Shown here piece by piece: positions 25,080 through 33,639 of a DNA stretch of 64,000 nucleotides. Under the pieces are notes generated by a model. That model did no database searches, had not been told where the DNA came from, and worked only from the letters and a program-made list of their open reading frames with translations. Made by a program: the position numbers and the translations under genes. The DNA comes from Paraburkholderia elongata (GTDB lineage: Bacteria; Pseudomonadota; Gammaproteobacteria; Burkholderiales; Burkholderiaceae), in NCBI RefSeq assembly GCF_013177735.1, contig NZ_WOEZ01000032.1:62001-126000 (forward strand), read 5' to 3'. How positions within the stretch are numbered: position 1 is the stretch's first letter; each line of letters begins with the position of its first letter.

Positions 25080-25821
25080 TCGGATACGCTTCAAGGCCGC
25101 TTTGGACGATTCTCCGAAAATACGGATCACGCTAGCGGTGCTGGTCGCGCTAGTCGTATGGGTCGTGTTCCTGTTTCAGTTGGGACGCTGGTTGGGTACA
25201 ACGACGTCTGCACATGTACCTGCCAGGCCACTCGAGATGCGGGTGGTGGAACTCGATCCTCCGAAGGCTCCGGTTACGACGCCTTCCGCAGCTCCGGCTA
25301 CGCACACTACTCCCGCTCCGATCGCACCGGCAAAGCCACGACAACCTGCCGATCCGCTCCCTCACGTTTCAACGCAATCACGCACGACGCCACAAGTGCC
25401 ATCGAAGCCGGATGTGCGATCGGTGCAAAGCGTTGCACCGGCCCAGTCGGCGCCCGCGGCGCAAGAGCCGAAGCTGACAACCGAATCACCGGCGCGCGCC
25501 GCCGCACCTTCAGAAGAAAGCGCAAACGCCACACCGTCCGCCAAGTCATCCGGCGATGCCGCAGCGCACTCTATTTCCCAACCGCTGCCGGAACTCCCTG
25601 ACGATTTACGCGAGCAGGCGTATCAAACTGTCGCAACAGCCCGCTTCGCGATTCACGTCGACGGCTCAGCCGACGTCGAGCTGATCAAGCCGACACCCAA
25701 CCCGCGGCTCAACCAGATCCTCCTCGAAACGCTCCGTAAATGGCGGTTTTTCCCCGCGATGCAGGCCGGCCATCCAATCGAAAGCCGGCAGGACATTCGT
25801 GTGCATTTCAATGTGAATTAG
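25072..25821 (+). CDS. tonB: TonB-family energy transducer
   Basis: 249 residues from a GTG at 25072 that overlaps the exbD stop by 8 bp. One N-terminal membrane anchor (ITLAVLVALVVWVVFLFQLGRWLG) is followed by a long Pro/Ala/Ser-rich spacer (about 55-185) and a C-terminal TonB domain (ARFAIHVDGSADVELIKPTP, LETLRKWRFFPAMQAG). It links the ExbBD motor to the outer-membrane receptor. It is the last gene of the receptor-exbB-exbD-tonB operon. Confidence 0.85.
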   Translation: MNSRIRFKAALDDSPKIRITLAVLVALVVWVVFLFQLGRWLGTTTSAHVPARPLEMRVVELDPPKAPVTTPSAAPATHTTPAPIAPAKPRQPADPLPHVSTQSRTTPQVPSKPDVRSVQSVAPAQSAPAAQEPKLTTESPARAAAPSEESANATPSAKSSGDAAAHSISQPLPELPDDLREQAYQTVATARFAIHVDGSADVELIKPTPNPRLNQILLETLRKWRFFPAMQAGHPIESRQDIRVHFNVN

Positions 25822-25883
25822 GGCGCTGAAGGTCATGCGTCAAGGCCGACAACAACCGCACCACGCGTGCAGTTTCTCGATGC

Positions 25884-26837
25884 TCAAACCAGCAAGGTCA
25901 CGGTATCAAACAGCGCAAGGTCTTCTTTCTTTGCCGATCTTGCATGCTTGCGGATCACTTGCAAGAGACACTCGATAAAGCAATGCGCCGCGCCGCTGAG
26001 CGTGCTGTTCCGGCGCGTGACAACGCTCAATTGTCGCGAATCGAACTTCTCTTTCAGCGCCAGCGCCACCAGTTGACCTTGAAACAGGGGAGCCGTATGG
26101 AGGACGGTTGGGCACCATGTGCACATGTCAGCACGCTCAACCAGCATCTGCAGCGTGCCCAGCGACTGGGCCCGCACAATACGGTTCGCTTCCATCTGCG
26201 CGCCATGGCGCGTGAACAGATAGTCGATAAGCGCGTCCTGCCCGTCAGGCGCGAAATTGAGCGCCCAGTCCTGATCCAGCAGATCGTGAATCGAACGGCA
26301 GTGCTGACGCGGATGTCCTCGGCGAACCATCACGGCCGTCTCGTAGTTCAACACCGGCTCGCACGAAAACTCCTGAGTGGCAGTAGACGGATGCAACTGT
26401 CCGATTACGAAGTCCATATCGCCGGCACGTAAAAGCGGTTGCGCGACGGCCATCAGACTCTCGAACAGTTCCAGCTGAATGTCGGGCATGCGCTTGCGAA
26501 ACAGCAATACCGTCTCAGCCAGAAACGTCAACGTGATCCACGGTGTCACACCGACGCTAAGCCTTCCCTCCGCTCGACCGCGCAATCTTGCCAGGTCGTT
26601 CTGCGCGTGCTCCAACTGATTGAGGACCAGTCTCGCGTGCGTTAGCAACGCCTTGCCATATTCGGTAAAGCTGATTCCTTCAGGTGCGCGTATCAGCAAC
26701 GGCAGTTGCTCGGTGGCTTCGAGTTCGCGCAGCGAGCGCGTGACGGCGGCCTGCGAAATCCCCAATGAACGCGCGGCCGCCCGGATGCTGCCGGTTTCCG
26801 CACTCGCGACTAACGCCTGCAGTTGATGAATCTTCAC
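25884..26837 (-). CDS. LysR-family transcriptional regulator
   Basis: About 317 residues from a GTG at 26837 (VKIHQLQALVASAETGSIRA); an ATG 11 codons earlier is the alternative. The helix-turn-helix AARSLGISQAAVTRSLRELE is clear, and the effector domain (RLSVGVTPWITLTFLAETVL, MDFVIGQLHPS) is typical. It is divergent from the M20 amidohydrolase and amino-acid-binding-protein genes, its likely targets. An aromatic or acyl-amino-acid ligand is plausible but unproved. Confidence 0.85.
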   Translation of the reverse strand: MKIHQLQALVASAETGSIRAAARSLGISQAAVTRSLRELEATEQLPLLIRAPEGISFTEYGKALLTHARLVLNQLEHAQNDLARLRGRAEGRLSVGVTPWITLTFLAETVLLFRKRMPDIQLELFESLMAVAQPLLRAGDMDFVIGQLHPSTATQEFSCEPVLNYETAVMVRRGHPRQHCRSIHDLLDQDWALNFAPDGQDALIDYLFTRHGAQMEANRIVRAQSLGTLQMLVERADMCTWCPTVLHTAPLFQGQLVALALKEKFDSRQLSVVTRRNSTLSGAAHCFIECLLQVIRKHARSAKKEDLALFDTVTLLV

Positions 26838-27004
26838 GAAACCACCCCGACAACAAATGGTTGTCAGCATAACAAAACTGCGGCTTCACCCTCGAAATTT
26901 AGCTGAATAGCATTCCGACCAGTGCAGACAGTTGCAGCGCCCGAAGCCCAAACGGCCGGGGGGCGCGGCGGCCGGGTCCGTCCGCTCTTCAAAGGACTTC
27001 ATCG

Positions 27005-28231
27005 ATGGTTCAAGACTTCGTTTTGCCCGGCATCGCCGCCATTCAAGAGGAAATGATCGGCTTGCGCCGCCGTATTCACGCCTATCCGGAACTCGGTCTT
27101 CAGGAAGTCGCAACCAGCGAACTGGTCGCCGAATGCCTGAGCCAGTGGGGCTATCAGGTCACGCGCGCCGTGGGTAAAACCGGCGTTGTGGGCACGTTAA
27201 AGATCGGAGACGGGCCCTCCCTCGGACTGCGCGCCGATATGGACGCGCTTCCGATCCACGAGACGACGGGCCTGCCCTATGCCAGCCGGAATGAAGGCAT
27301 CATGCACGCCTGCGGTCACGATGGGCACACCGCTACATTGCTGGCCGCAGCAAAATACCTGGCCGAGACGCGAGCTTTCTCCGGCACGCTGAACCTGATT
27401 TTTCAACCCGCTGAAGAAGGCCTCGGCGGCGCGCAAAAGATGATGGAAGACGGCCTCTTCGAACGCTTTCCGTGCGACGCCGTATTCGCTCTCCACAACG
27501 TTCCGGGGTATCCCGCGGGTCATCTTGGCTTCTTTAGCGGCGCATTCATGGCGTCTGCCGACACCGTCACGGTGCGCGTGGTGGGCCGCGGCGGGCACGG
27601 CGCCGTGCCGGACAAGGCGATTGACCCGATCGTCGTGTGCGCGTCGATCGTGACTGCATTGCAAAGTATCGTGTCACGTAACGTGAGCCCGCGCGATCTG
27701 GCCATCATCAGCGTCGGCTCGATTCATGCGGGCGTCGCGTCGAATGTGATCCCGTCATCGGCGCAGATGCTGCTGACCGTGCGGGCGCTTGCGCCGGACG
27801 TCCGCGACCTGCTCGAGCGCAGGATTCACGAACTCGTGCATGGGCAGGCGGCAAGTTTCGGCGCGCACGCGGAGATCGATTACGTCCGGTGTCATCCGGT
27901 GCTGATCAATCATCGTACGGAAACGGGCTTCGCGCGCCAGGTGGCGGCGGACTGGCTCGGCACACAATCTATCATCGACGACCTCGAACCCTTCACAGCC
28001 AGCGAAGACTTCGCATGCATGCTCGAAAAATGCCCGGGCAGCTACCTCGTGATCGGCAATGGCGACGGCGAACGCAGTTGCGCACTACACCACTCCGGCT
28101 ACGATTTCAACGACGACTGTCTGGCAGTGGGCGCCACCTATTGGGTCAAGCTGACCGAACGTTTTCTGGCAAAACCTGTTCGCATAGAACACAAGCAGTT
28201 CAACAACGACGTCGAGGAGAAACACACATGA
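27005..28231 (+). CDS. M20-family amidohydrolase (hippurate/IAA-amino-acid hydrolase type)
   Basis: 408 residues with all M20 metal-site motifs: ADMDALPIHETTGLPYAS, HACGHDGHTATLLAAAKYLA, QPAEEGLGGAQKMM (catalytic Glu), ALHNVPG, and the late ALHHSGYDFNDD. The dimerisation domain carries GGHGAVPDKAIDPIV. Such enzymes cut amide-linked amino acids such as hippurate, indole-acetyl amino acids or N-acyl amino acids in the cytoplasm. The gene overlaps the following amino-acid-binding-protein gene by 4 bp, so the released or imported compound is probably an amino acid conjugate. Confidence 0.85.
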   Translation: MVQDFVLPGIAAIQEEMIGLRRRIHAYPELGLQEVATSELVAECLSQWGYQVTRAVGKTGVVGTLKIGDGPSLGLRADMDALPIHETTGLPYASRNEGIMHACGHDGHTATLLAAAKYLAETRAFSGTLNLIFQPAEEGLGGAQKMMEDGLFERFPCDAVFALHNVPGYPAGHLGFFSGAFMASADTVTVRVVGRGGHGAVPDKAIDPIVVCASIVTALQSIVSRNVSPRDLAIISVGSIHAGVASNVIPSSAQMLLTVRALAPDVRDLLERRIHELVHGQAASFGAHAEIDYVRCHPVLINHRTETGFARQVAADWLGTQSIIDDLEPFTASEDFACMLEKCPGSYLVIGNGDGERSCALHHSGYDFNDDCLAVGATYWVKLTERFLAKPVRIEHKQFNNDVEEKHT

Positions 28232-29016
28232 AAAAGACACTTGCAACGATCTCGCTCGCTTTGATGGCGCTGTCCGGTGCCGCCAGTGCCGCCGACTGGT
28301 CCGGCAAGGAAATCAGGCTGGCGGTCGATCCGACTTACCCGCCGCTGGAGTTCAAGACGCCAGACGGAAAGCTGACCGGCTTTGGCGTGGATATCGCCAA
28401 CGCGATGTGTACCGAGCTTCATGCACGGTGCGTATGGGTCGAAACCAGCTTCGACGGCATGATCCCTGGACTGCTGGCGAGAAAGTTCGATGCGATCTCG
28501 TCGTCGATGACCATCACGCCCAAGCGCATGCAACAGATCGCGTTCACGAACAAGATCTCCAACGCGCCTGCAAGACTGGTCGTCAAGCGCGACTCCGATC
28601 TAATGCCGACTGCTGCGTCGCTAAAGGGGAAGCGTGTCGGTGTCGAACAGGGTTCGAGCCAGGAGGATTACGCCAAAGCGCAGTGGCAAGCGGCTGGCGT
28701 GCAGATCGTCTCTTATCAGAATCAGGATCAGGTCTACACGGATCTTTTAGCGGGACGGCTCGATGCGGCATTTCAGGCGTCGATTGAAGCGAACGACGGT
28801 TTTCTCAAGAAGCCCGAGGGCAAGGACTACAAGTTTGCCGGCCCGGCTTTGGACGATCCCAAGTATTTCGGTCTCGGCGACGGCCTTGGGCTTCGCAAGG
28901 AGGACGTTGCGCTGCGCGATGCATTCAATCAGGCACTGTCAGCCATCCTGGCAAACGGGACCTATGCACGGATCAACCGGAAGTATTTCGATTTCGATAT
29001 CTACGGCGCAAAGTGA
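28228..29016 (+). CDS. Amino-acid ABC transporter substrate-binding protein
   Basis: 262 residues from the ATG at 28228, with GAGGAG 8 nt upstream. A signal peptide (TLATISLALMALSGAASAAD) leads to a PBP type II/SBP_bac_3 fold: IRLAVDPTYPPLEFKTPDGK, TGFGVDIANAMC, SFDGMIPGLLARKFDAISSSM and YTDLLAGRLDAAFQ. The family binds polar or basic amino acids such as lysine, arginine or ornithine. No permease or ATPase gene is nearby, so it must use a transporter encoded elsewhere. It is coupled to the M20 gene and followed by a porin gene. Confidence 0.85.
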   Translation: MKKTLATISLALMALSGAASAADWSGKEIRLAVDPTYPPLEFKTPDGKLTGFGVDIANAMCTELHARCVWVETSFDGMIPGLLARKFDAISSSMTITPKRMQQIAFTNKISNAPARLVVKRDSDLMPTAASLKGKRVGVEQGSSQEDYAKAQWQAAGVQIVSYQNQDQVYTDLLAGRLDAAFQASIEANDGFLKKPEGKDYKFAGPALDDPKYFGLGDGLGLRKEDVALRDAFNQALSAILANGTYARINRKYFDFDIYGAK

Positions 29017-29044
29017 GCCGGGCCTGAGCGCTTTGCCGCTCTCT

Positions 29045-29063
29045 ATTTGCCACGCCGGCAAAT
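29045..29063. promoter_or_regulatory. Hairpin between binding-protein gene and porin gene
   Basis: ATTTGCC and GGCAAAT are perfect 7-bp arms around a 5-nt loop, 28 nt after the binding-protein stop. No strong T-run follows, so it may be a weak terminator or a message-stabilising stem. Confidence 0.4.
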
Positions 29064-29122
29064 CGTTGGTTTGGTCGACAAAAATCGAATAGAAAAAAAT
29101 CTTATACATTCAGGATGACGAA

Positions 29123-30310
29123 TTGAATAAAACAATTATTTGTATTGCGATAACGTCCGCATGTGCAACGTCGGCTTTTGCGCAGAGCAGCGTAAGCCTG
29201 TATGGCGTTATTGACGAGGGGCTCGATTTCACGAATAACGTGGGTGGAAGCCACGTGTACGAAATGACAAGCGGCTATGCACAGGGCAGCCGCTGGGGAC
29301 TGAAAGGCACTGAAGATCTGGGCGGCGGTCTCAAGACGGTCTTTCAAATAGAAAGCGGCTTCAATGTCAACACCGGCAAGCTTGCCCAAGGCGGGCTCGG
29401 GTTTGGTCGCCAGGCGTATGTCGGAATTGAAAGTGAGCAGTACGGCACGGTTACGTTCGGCCGGCAATACGACTCGGTGGTCGACTATCTTGCGTTGACG
29501 ACAGCCAGCGGCAACTGGGGCGGCTATCTGCTATCCCATCCGTTCGACAACGACAACACGGATAACACGTTCCGCGTCAACAACACGGTCAAGTATGCGA
29601 GCCCGGACATCGCCGGCTTCCAGTTCGGCGGCGCGTATAGCTTCAGTAACAGCACCGGCTTCGCGAATAACCGGCAGTTGAGCGTTGGCGCACAGTACAC
29701 GAACGGCGGACTGTTGCTCGCCGCGGCTTATCTGAATGCGGACAATCCTGGATCGACATCCGGCGGCGCGATTGCCGGTTCGAGTTCGACGGTTGCCGCC
29801 GACGCGAACTTTCAATCCGAGCGCTTGCGCATCTTTGGCGCAGGGATCAACTACACAGTAGGCCCGGCGACGCTTGGCTTCGTCTATACCAACACGAACA
29901 TCAGCAACCCGGCGGCGAATGTCGCCTACCTCAGCGCGCAGGAGAGCATCCAGCCGACCAGCGGTGCACTCGTAGGCGGAACGTTGACCAGCTTGAAGTA
30001 CCAGAATTTCGAATTGAACGGAAAATATCAGTTCACGCCAGCGTTCTTCGTGGGCGCGCAATACGTCTATACGCTGGAAAACTACGATGCAACGACAGGT
30101 AGCGTGAAGCCGAAGATTCACACCGTCGGCTTGATGGCGGACTACAACCTGTCAAAGCGCACCGATGTCTATCTCCAGGGCGCCTTTCAGAAGATCACAG
30201 GCGACGCCACCGGATCGGCACTTGATCAGGCGTACGTGCCCGGCGCGCAAGACCTGTCATCGTCGTCGAGTCAGATTGTTGTCCGGGCGGCGATCCGGCA
30301 TACGTTCTAA
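29123..30310 (+). CDS. Gram-negative trimeric porin (OmpC-like, Burkholderiales type)
   Basis: 395 residues from a TTG start with AGGA 8 nt upstream. A signal peptide (ITSACATSAFAQ) is followed directly by SSVSLYGVIDEGLDFTNNVGG, the standard opening of Burkholderiales general porins (Porin_4). The family segments GSRWGLKGTEDLGGGLKTVF and RQAYVGIESEQYGTVTFGRQ follow, and the last strand ends in HTF with a terminal Phe. It forms a 16-strand passive pore. It may supply the substrate of the M20/binding-protein pair, but porins of this type are broad. Confidence 0.9.
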   Translation: MNKTIICIAITSACATSAFAQSSVSLYGVIDEGLDFTNNVGGSHVYEMTSGYAQGSRWGLKGTEDLGGGLKTVFQIESGFNVNTGKLAQGGLGFGRQAYVGIESEQYGTVTFGRQYDSVVDYLALTTASGNWGGYLLSHPFDNDNTDNTFRVNNTVKYASPDIAGFQFGGAYSFSNSTGFANNRQLSVGAQYTNGGLLLAAAYLNADNPGSTSGGAIAGSSSTVAADANFQSERLRIFGAGINYTVGPATLGFVYTNTNISNPAANVAYLSAQESIQPTSGALVGGTLTSLKYQNFELNGKYQFTPAFFVGAQYVYTLENYDATTGSVKPKIHTVGLMADYNLSKRTDVYLQGAFQKITGDATGSALDQAYVPGAQDLSSSSSQIVVRAAIRHTF

Positions 30311-30323
30311 CTCAAATCCAGCG

Positions 30324-30346
30324 GGGCGCGTTGCCCTAACGCGCCC
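30324..30346. terminator. Hairpin terminator between convergent porin and permease genes
   Basis: GGGCGCGTT and AACGCGCCC form a perfect 9-bp stem with a 5-nt loop in the 36-bp gap between the two convergent stops. It can act on both transcripts, though the T-tracts are weak. Confidence 0.55.
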
Positions 30347-31198
30347 TCACCCCTTCGTCGCCCCAAACGTCAACCCTGCAACAAAATGCTTCTGCATCGC
30401 AAAGAACATCGCGACCGAAGGCAACGCGGCAAGAATCGACCCAGCGGACACAAGATTCCACGCCGTCGTCCACTGCCCCTTCAATGCCGCGACGCCTACG
30501 GTAATCGGCGCGGCGTCGTCACCTTGCGTCAGACACAGCGCCCAGAAGTAGTCATTCCACACGAACGCGAACACGAGAATCGCCAGCGCCGCAAGCGCAG
30601 GACGGATCAATGGCAACACAATCTTGAAGAACACAGTCCATTCGTTCGCGCCTTCGATCCGCGCCGCCTCAACCAGTTCAAATGGCAATTGCTTGATGAA
30701 ATTCCGCAGAAACAGCGCGCAGAATCCAGTCTGAAACGACACATGAAACAGAATCAGCGCGCTCACCGTATTGAACAGGCCGAACTGCAATGACAGGTCC
30801 CGCACTGGAATCATCAACACCTGCACCGGGACAAAATTGCCCGCGACAAATGTCGCAAACAGCGTCGAATTCCCACGAAACCGATAGATGGCCAGCGCGA
30901 ATCCCGCCATCGCCGCGAGCGCAATCGAACCCACCACAGCGGGCACCGTAATCAGCACGCTATTCCAGAAGTAATGCAGCATCGGCGAGGTCGTCAACGC
31001 CTCGCGATAATTATCGAACATCGCGAAGTGCTTCGGCCAGCCCCAATAGTTGCCCTCACTCAGTTCTTCCGTCGAACGCACCGACGTCACGAGAACCGCG
31101 ATCATCGGCAGCAGCCAGATCAGCAGCGCGAGCGGCAACGTCAATTTGTACACGCGGCGCGTTGCCGGCTTCCATTTGTCGATCGGGATCGGAAACAT
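30347..31198 (-). CDS. Sugar ABC transporter permease, MalG-type
   Basis: 283 residues with about six helices and the BPD_transp_1 EAA loop EAARIEGANEWTVFFKIVLPLIRPA. The N-terminal helix LTLPLALLIWLLPMIAVLVTS matches MalG/UgpE-type permeases. It is the last gene of a five-gene minus-strand operon and starts 10 bp after the MalF-type gene. With that partner it forms the channel for the sugar bound by the protein encoded at 32312. Galactosides are the likely substrate because a beta-galactosidase gene is in the operon. Confidence 0.88.
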   Translation of the reverse strand: MFPIPIDKWKPATRRVYKLTLPLALLIWLLPMIAVLVTSVRSTEELSEGNYWGWPKHFAMFDNYREALTTSPMLHYFWNSVLITVPAVVGSIALAAMAGFALAIYRFRGNSTLFATFVAGNFVPVQVLMIPVRDLSLQFGLFNTVSALILFHVSFQTGFCALFLRNFIKQLPFELVEAARIEGANEWTVFFKIVLPLIRPALAALAILVFAFVWNDYFWALCLTQGDDAAPITVGVAALKGQWTTAWNLVSAGSILAALPSVAMFFAMQKHFVAGLTFGATKG

Positions 31199-31208
31199 GA
31201 TCGGCTCC

Positions 31209-32207
31209 TTATTGCTCGGTGCGCAGCATGCGGCGCAGGTGATAAACGATGTACACCAGCATGATCCCGAACAGCACGACCGCCACCGCGGCGGAATAGC
31301 CGATGCGGTAGTACTTGATCGCCTGGTCGTACATGTAATACGCGAGCACCGTCGAACTTTCGAACGGTCCGCCGCCGGTCATCACCGAAATCAGATCGAA
31401 GCTGCGCAGCGCGCCGATCACGGTGACGACGATCGCCATGAACGTGGTCGGCCGCAATTGCGGCAGGATCACGTGCCACAGCATCGACCAGCCACGCGCG
31501 CCCTCCATTCGCGCAGCCTCGATCTGCTCGGCGTTCAGCGACGTCAAGCCGGTCAGGTAAAGAATCATGCAATAGGCGGTTTGCGGCCACAGTGCCGCGA
31601 ACACGATCCCGAGGGTCGCGTAACGCGGGTCGCCGAGTACCGGCACGCCGTGCCCGAGAATCACCGCGAGCAAGCCGAAGGTCGGGTCATAGAACCACGA
31701 GAAGATCAAACCGACCACCACACCCGATAAAACAAACGGTGCGAAAAACAGCGATTTGACGATGCGGATACCGGCCACCGCCTGGTTCAGATAGAGCGCG
31801 ACGGCGAGCCCCATCGGCGGTGCAAGCAGGAACAGCAGCAGCCAGACGAGGTTGTTCTTCAGCGCCGTATAGAACGTCGGCGCATGGAACAACTCGACAT
31901 AGTTTGCGAGGCCGACGAAAGACGGGTCGGTCATCCCATCCCAGTTGAAAAAGCTCAGGCGGATGGTCGAGATGATCGGCCACACGACGTAGATCGCCAC
32001 CATCACGCAGGCGGGCGCGAGAAACAGAAAGGCGGCTCGCCGCTGCCGGCGCGCGGTCGGCGACGGCGGGCGCCGGCGCGCCACGCGAGGCGGCCCGCCG
32101 CGCAATGCCCCGCCCGAGCCTGGTACGCCCGATGCGGACATGCCCGGGCCACCAGGTTCGGCAGGACCGCCGACAGTGTGACGGGTGACGGAGTGCGACA
32201 CGATCAT
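31209..32207 (-). CDS. Sugar ABC transporter permease, MalF-type
   Basis: 332 residues from the ATG at 32207. AGGAG abuts this ATG too closely, so a GTG two codons later (32201) may be the true start. A Pro/Gly/Arg-rich cytoplasmic N-terminus of about 55 residues precedes the first helix (AAFLFLAPACVMVAIYVVWPII). The EAA loop EAARMEGARGWSMLWHVILPQLRP is clear. The gap to the binding-protein gene holds a hairpin and a GACCAGAGT repeat pair. Confidence 0.88.
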   Translation of the reverse strand: MIVSHSVTRHTVGGPAEPGGPGMSASGVPGSGGALRGGPPRVARRRPPSPTARRQRRAAFLFLAPACVMVAIYVVWPIISTIRLSFFNWDGMTDPSFVGLANYVELFHAPTFYTALKNNLVWLLLFLLAPPMGLAVALYLNQAVAGIRIVKSLFFAPFVLSGVVVGLIFSWFYDPTFGLLAVILGHGVPVLGDPRYATLGIVFAALWPQTAYCMILYLTGLTSLNAEQIEAARMEGARGWSMLWHVILPQLRPTTFMAIVVTVIGALRSFDLISVMTGGGPFESSTVLAYYMYDQAIKYYRIGYSAAVAVVLFGIMLVYIVYHLRRMLRTEQ

Positions 32208-32212
32208 TCTCC

Positions 32213-32257
32213 TGTCGACCAGAGTTGGTGCAAAGCACGCACTCTGGTCCCATGCAA
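32213..32257 (-). repeat. GACCAGAGT inverted-repeat element before MalF-type gene
   Basis: Read on the minus strand, TTGCATGGGACCAGAGT (32257-32241) is followed by AACTCTGGTCGACA (32226-32213), so GACCAGAGT and ACTCTGGTC can pair with a loop of about 14 nt. The same two sequences occur, each duplicated, at 44791-44886 before another sugar ABC gene. The element ends 5 bp before the permease ATG and overlaps its ribosome-binding region. Confidence 0.7.
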
Positions 32258-32285
32258 CATAGTTGCCAATCTGATGCAACAAGTA

Positions 32286-32305
32286 GCGGCCCAAGCTCGG
32301 GCCGC
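32286..32305. promoter_or_regulatory. Hairpin directly after the galactoside binding-protein gene
   Basis: GCGGCCC and GGGCCGC form a perfect 7-bp stem with a 6-nt loop, 6 nt after the binding-protein stop on the coding strand. It has no U-tract, so it probably protects the upstream message end. Confidence 0.55.
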
Positions 32306-32311
32306 CACCGC

Positions 32312-33565
32312 TCACTTCTTGTAGATCCGCTTACGCGTCTGCTCGAGTTGCGCGAGTATGTCGTCGAGCTTCGAGGGATCGGAGATGAATTGCTGCATCC
32401 CCTTCATCCCCTCATCGGCCATTTCCTTCGTCATGTCGCGATCGTAGAACTGCGCGATGCCGCCCTTCGTGTTCGCGAGAATCTGGAAGCCGATCTTCGA
32501 GATCGGATCCTCGGGCTCAGGCGACTTGCTGTTCGCCGACAGCGAGCCGAGCCCGGCCGCCAGCTTCGCGCCATTTTCCGGCGTCTCGACGAACGCGAGG
32601 AAGGCATGCGCATCCGACTTGTTCTTCGCCTTCGACGGAATATGCAGCGATTCGACCGGACCGTCTTCGGCGGTCGGTACGTTCGCGTCGATGATCGGGA
32701 ACTGGAAGTAGCCCATTTCCGGCTTGACGTTCGGCGGAAAACCGCCGGTGATGAAGGTGCCCATCAACATCATCGCGGCCTTGCCCTGGAACAGGAACGG
32801 CTGCACGGCATCCAGATCGTAGGAGAGCGAGTTGTCGATGAAATAGCCGGCATCGATCAGTTGTTTCCACGTCGTGTAGACCTTCTTCACGCGCGGATCG
32901 GTGTATGCGATATCGCCCGCCATCAGTTTCTGATGGAACGCGTTGCCGTTCAGGCGCAGGTCGAGATAATCGAACCAGCCGGCCAGCGTCCATGAATCAC
33001 GGCCTGCCACTGCAATCGGCGTAATGCCCGCTGCTTTCAGCTTCTTGCAGTCGTCGAGAAACTGATCCCACGTTTTCGGTTCGCCGGTAATGCCAACCTT
33101 CTGGAACAGATCCTTGCGATAGAACATGCCCCACGAGTAATACACGGTCGGTGCGGCGTACTGCTTGCCCTTATACGACGACGCTTCCTTCGTCGACGCA
33201 TACATGTCGTTCCAACCGTTCTTCGCCCAGTCGCCGCTCAGATCGTCGAACAGGCCGCGCTGCGCGTAATACGCCATGCGCTCGCCGTCATGCCAGTTGA
33301 CGATATCGGGCGCGACGGTGGAGAGCCAACCAGGCAACTGGACTTTGTACGCTTCTTCATCGACGAACGACACCTTCACGTCGGTACCGGGATGCGTTTT
33401 CTTGAAGTCGTCGATGATCGACTGCCAGACGGCGCGTTGACTCGCGCCCTTGAACGCGATGTTGACCGCGAGCGTGCCGGCCTGCGCCGTGCTGACGACG
33501 GATGTGCCAGCGGCCGCCGCGGCGAGCGCGAGTGCCAGCAGAATCTTGCGAGGTTTCAGTGCCAT
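32312..33565 (-). CDS. Sugar ABC transporter substrate-binding protein (SBP_bac_1)
   Basis: 417 residues. A signal peptide (ILLALALAAAAAGTSVVSTAQA) precedes a MalE-like fold: IIDDFKKTHPGTDVKV, WLSTVAPDIVNWHDGER, PKTWDQFLDDCKKLKAAGITPIAV and FLFQGKAAMMLMGTFITGG. The family binds oligosaccharides or polyols in the periplasm. It lies between the beta-galactosidase gene and the two permease genes in one operon. A beta-galactoside ligand is inferred from that context. Confidence 0.88.
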   Translation of the reverse strand: MALKPRKILLALALAAAAAGTSVVSTAQAGTLAVNIAFKGASQRAVWQSIIDDFKKTHPGTDVKVSFVDEEAYKVQLPGWLSTVAPDIVNWHDGERMAYYAQRGLFDDLSGDWAKNGWNDMYASTKEASSYKGKQYAAPTVYYSWGMFYRKDLFQKVGITGEPKTWDQFLDDCKKLKAAGITPIAVAGRDSWTLAGWFDYLDLRLNGNAFHQKLMAGDIAYTDPRVKKVYTTWKQLIDAGYFIDNSLSYDLDAVQPFLFQGKAAMMLMGTFITGGFPPNVKPEMGYFQFPIIDANVPTAEDGPVESLHIPSKAKNKSDAHAFLAFVETPENGAKLAAGLGSLSANSKSPEPEDPISKIGFQILANTKGGIAQFYDRDMTKEMADEGMKGMQQFISDPSKLDDILAQLEQTRKRIYKK

Positions 33566-33639
33566 ATTGCTGTCTCCTTTATGCCTTGATTTTGCGTCGT
33601 TGTCGTTACTGCATGGAATCCTTCGTTCAGCGCTTTGGA

